Shown here: positions 6,527-6,660 of the stretch, in pieces | Numbering within the stretch: position 1 is the stretch's first letter | Layout of the letters: every line of letters starts with the position of its first letter | NCBI GenBank assembly: GCA_900554345.1 | Contig: USHH01000127.1 | Coordinates: forward strand, 1-6,660 | DNA length: 6,660 nt | Direction of reading: 5' to 3' | Source of the DNA: an uncultured Bacteroidales bacterium | Lineage (GTDB): Bacteria > Bacteroidota > Bacteroidia > Bacteroidales > Muribaculaceae | Notes under the pieces: model-generated | What the model saw: the letters and a program-made list of their open reading frames with translations, nothing else | Told to the model about the DNA's origin: nothing | Database searches by the model: none | Made by a program: the position numbers and the translations under genes

Positions 6527-6568
6527 AAAAAAAGGGGGAGACGGAAATGCCGGGGCAATTCCGTCTCC
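6527..6568 (-). terminator. Intrinsic terminator of rnpB
   Basis: On the minus strand a perfect 10-bp stem (6559-6568 pairing with 6537-6546) closes a 12-base loop. It is followed by three C and, at 6527-6533, seven consecutive T. This is a textbook factor-independent terminator, placed just past the 3' end of the RNase P RNA and before the yihY-type gene. Within the loop, TGCC and GGCA (6548-6551 and 6554-6557) are complementary, but the gap between them is only two bases. Confidence 0.9.
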
Positions 6569-6574
6569 GACGAT

Positions 6575-6660
6575 GGAAGCAGAAGCGTTGTAAGCCGGGT
6601 TATGTGCCGCGCCGGTGGCGCGGTGTCGGTCATTTATCTACTTGCCTCGGCATAGCCTCG
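6575..6660 (-). ncRNA. rnpB: RNase P RNA, 3' part (runs off the window)
   Basis: This is the catalytic RNA of ribonuclease P, which matures tRNA 5' ends; only its 3' portion is inside the window. Read on the minus strand it has AGATAAATGACCG (6627-6639), matching the AGAUNAAUGAC block near the 3' end of bacterial RNase P RNA. Next comes a perfect 7-bp hairpin with a three-base loop (6607-6623), at the position where E. coli has a CUGUC-CAC-GACAG hairpin. Then comes ATAACCCGGCTTA (6591-6603), equivalent to the near-universal ACCCGGCUUA. The final bases would pair with the RNA's 5' end, which lies outside, so the exact 3' end is uncertain by about ten bases. A strong terminator follows directly. 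A coding reading of this stretch is not supported. Confidence 0.87.

Noticed and set aside
6422..6655. Plus-strand 77-codon open frame across the rnpB end
   Set aside because: It overlaps the terminator and the conserved RNase P RNA sequence on the opposite strand, and its translation is low complexity and basic.
1..6660. CRISPR array, insertion sequence, tRNA or phage-like module
   Set aside because: No regularly spaced repeats, transposase-like frame, cloverleaf-compatible sequence or integration signature was found in either strand.

Overview
The window looks like chromosomal DNA from a member of the Bacteroidales. Three things suggest this: the protein families and their order (debranching enzyme, GT4 glycosyltransferase and GH57 protein, which I recall as a conserved Bacteroides-type cluster); a promoter matching the Bacteroidetes TTTG / TAnnTTTG pattern; and A/T-rich start regions with weak Shine-Dalgarno sequences. 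The fairly high G+C of the genes would suit a gut lineage such as Muribaculaceae, but that family-level guess is weak. No mobile element, CRISPR array or tRNA is visible.

Layout: every gene I accept is on the minus strand, so transcription runs from high to low coordinates. At the right edge is the 3' part of the RNase P RNA gene rnpB (about 6575-6660), followed by an intrinsic terminator (6527-6568). Next is a YihY/BrkB-family inner-membrane protein with a winged-helix-like C-terminal extension (5034-6473). A 213-base AT-rich gap (4821-5033) holds a well-formed Bacteroidetes promoter and an odd GC-rich leader. The rest is a three-gene glycogen/alpha-glucan operon: a GH133-type debranching enzyme (2859-4820), a GT4 glycogen-synthase-like transferase (1591-2850) and a GH57 alpha-amylase-like protein (132-1535). 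A long hairpin at 34-83 probably closes the operon.

How the genes may work together: the GT4 enzyme would extend alpha-1,4-glucan chains, while the debranching and GH57 proteins would trim or reshape them. The set resembles the glycogen gene groups of some archaea. The main surprise is that the debranching protein and the GH57 protein each appear to have Ser where the family's catalytic acid Asp is expected. The GT4 enzyme keeps all the motifs I can check. The operon may therefore pair one active synthase with two altered, possibly non-hydrolytic, glucan-binding or transferase partners. This rests on motif alignment by eye and needs a proper alignment and assays.
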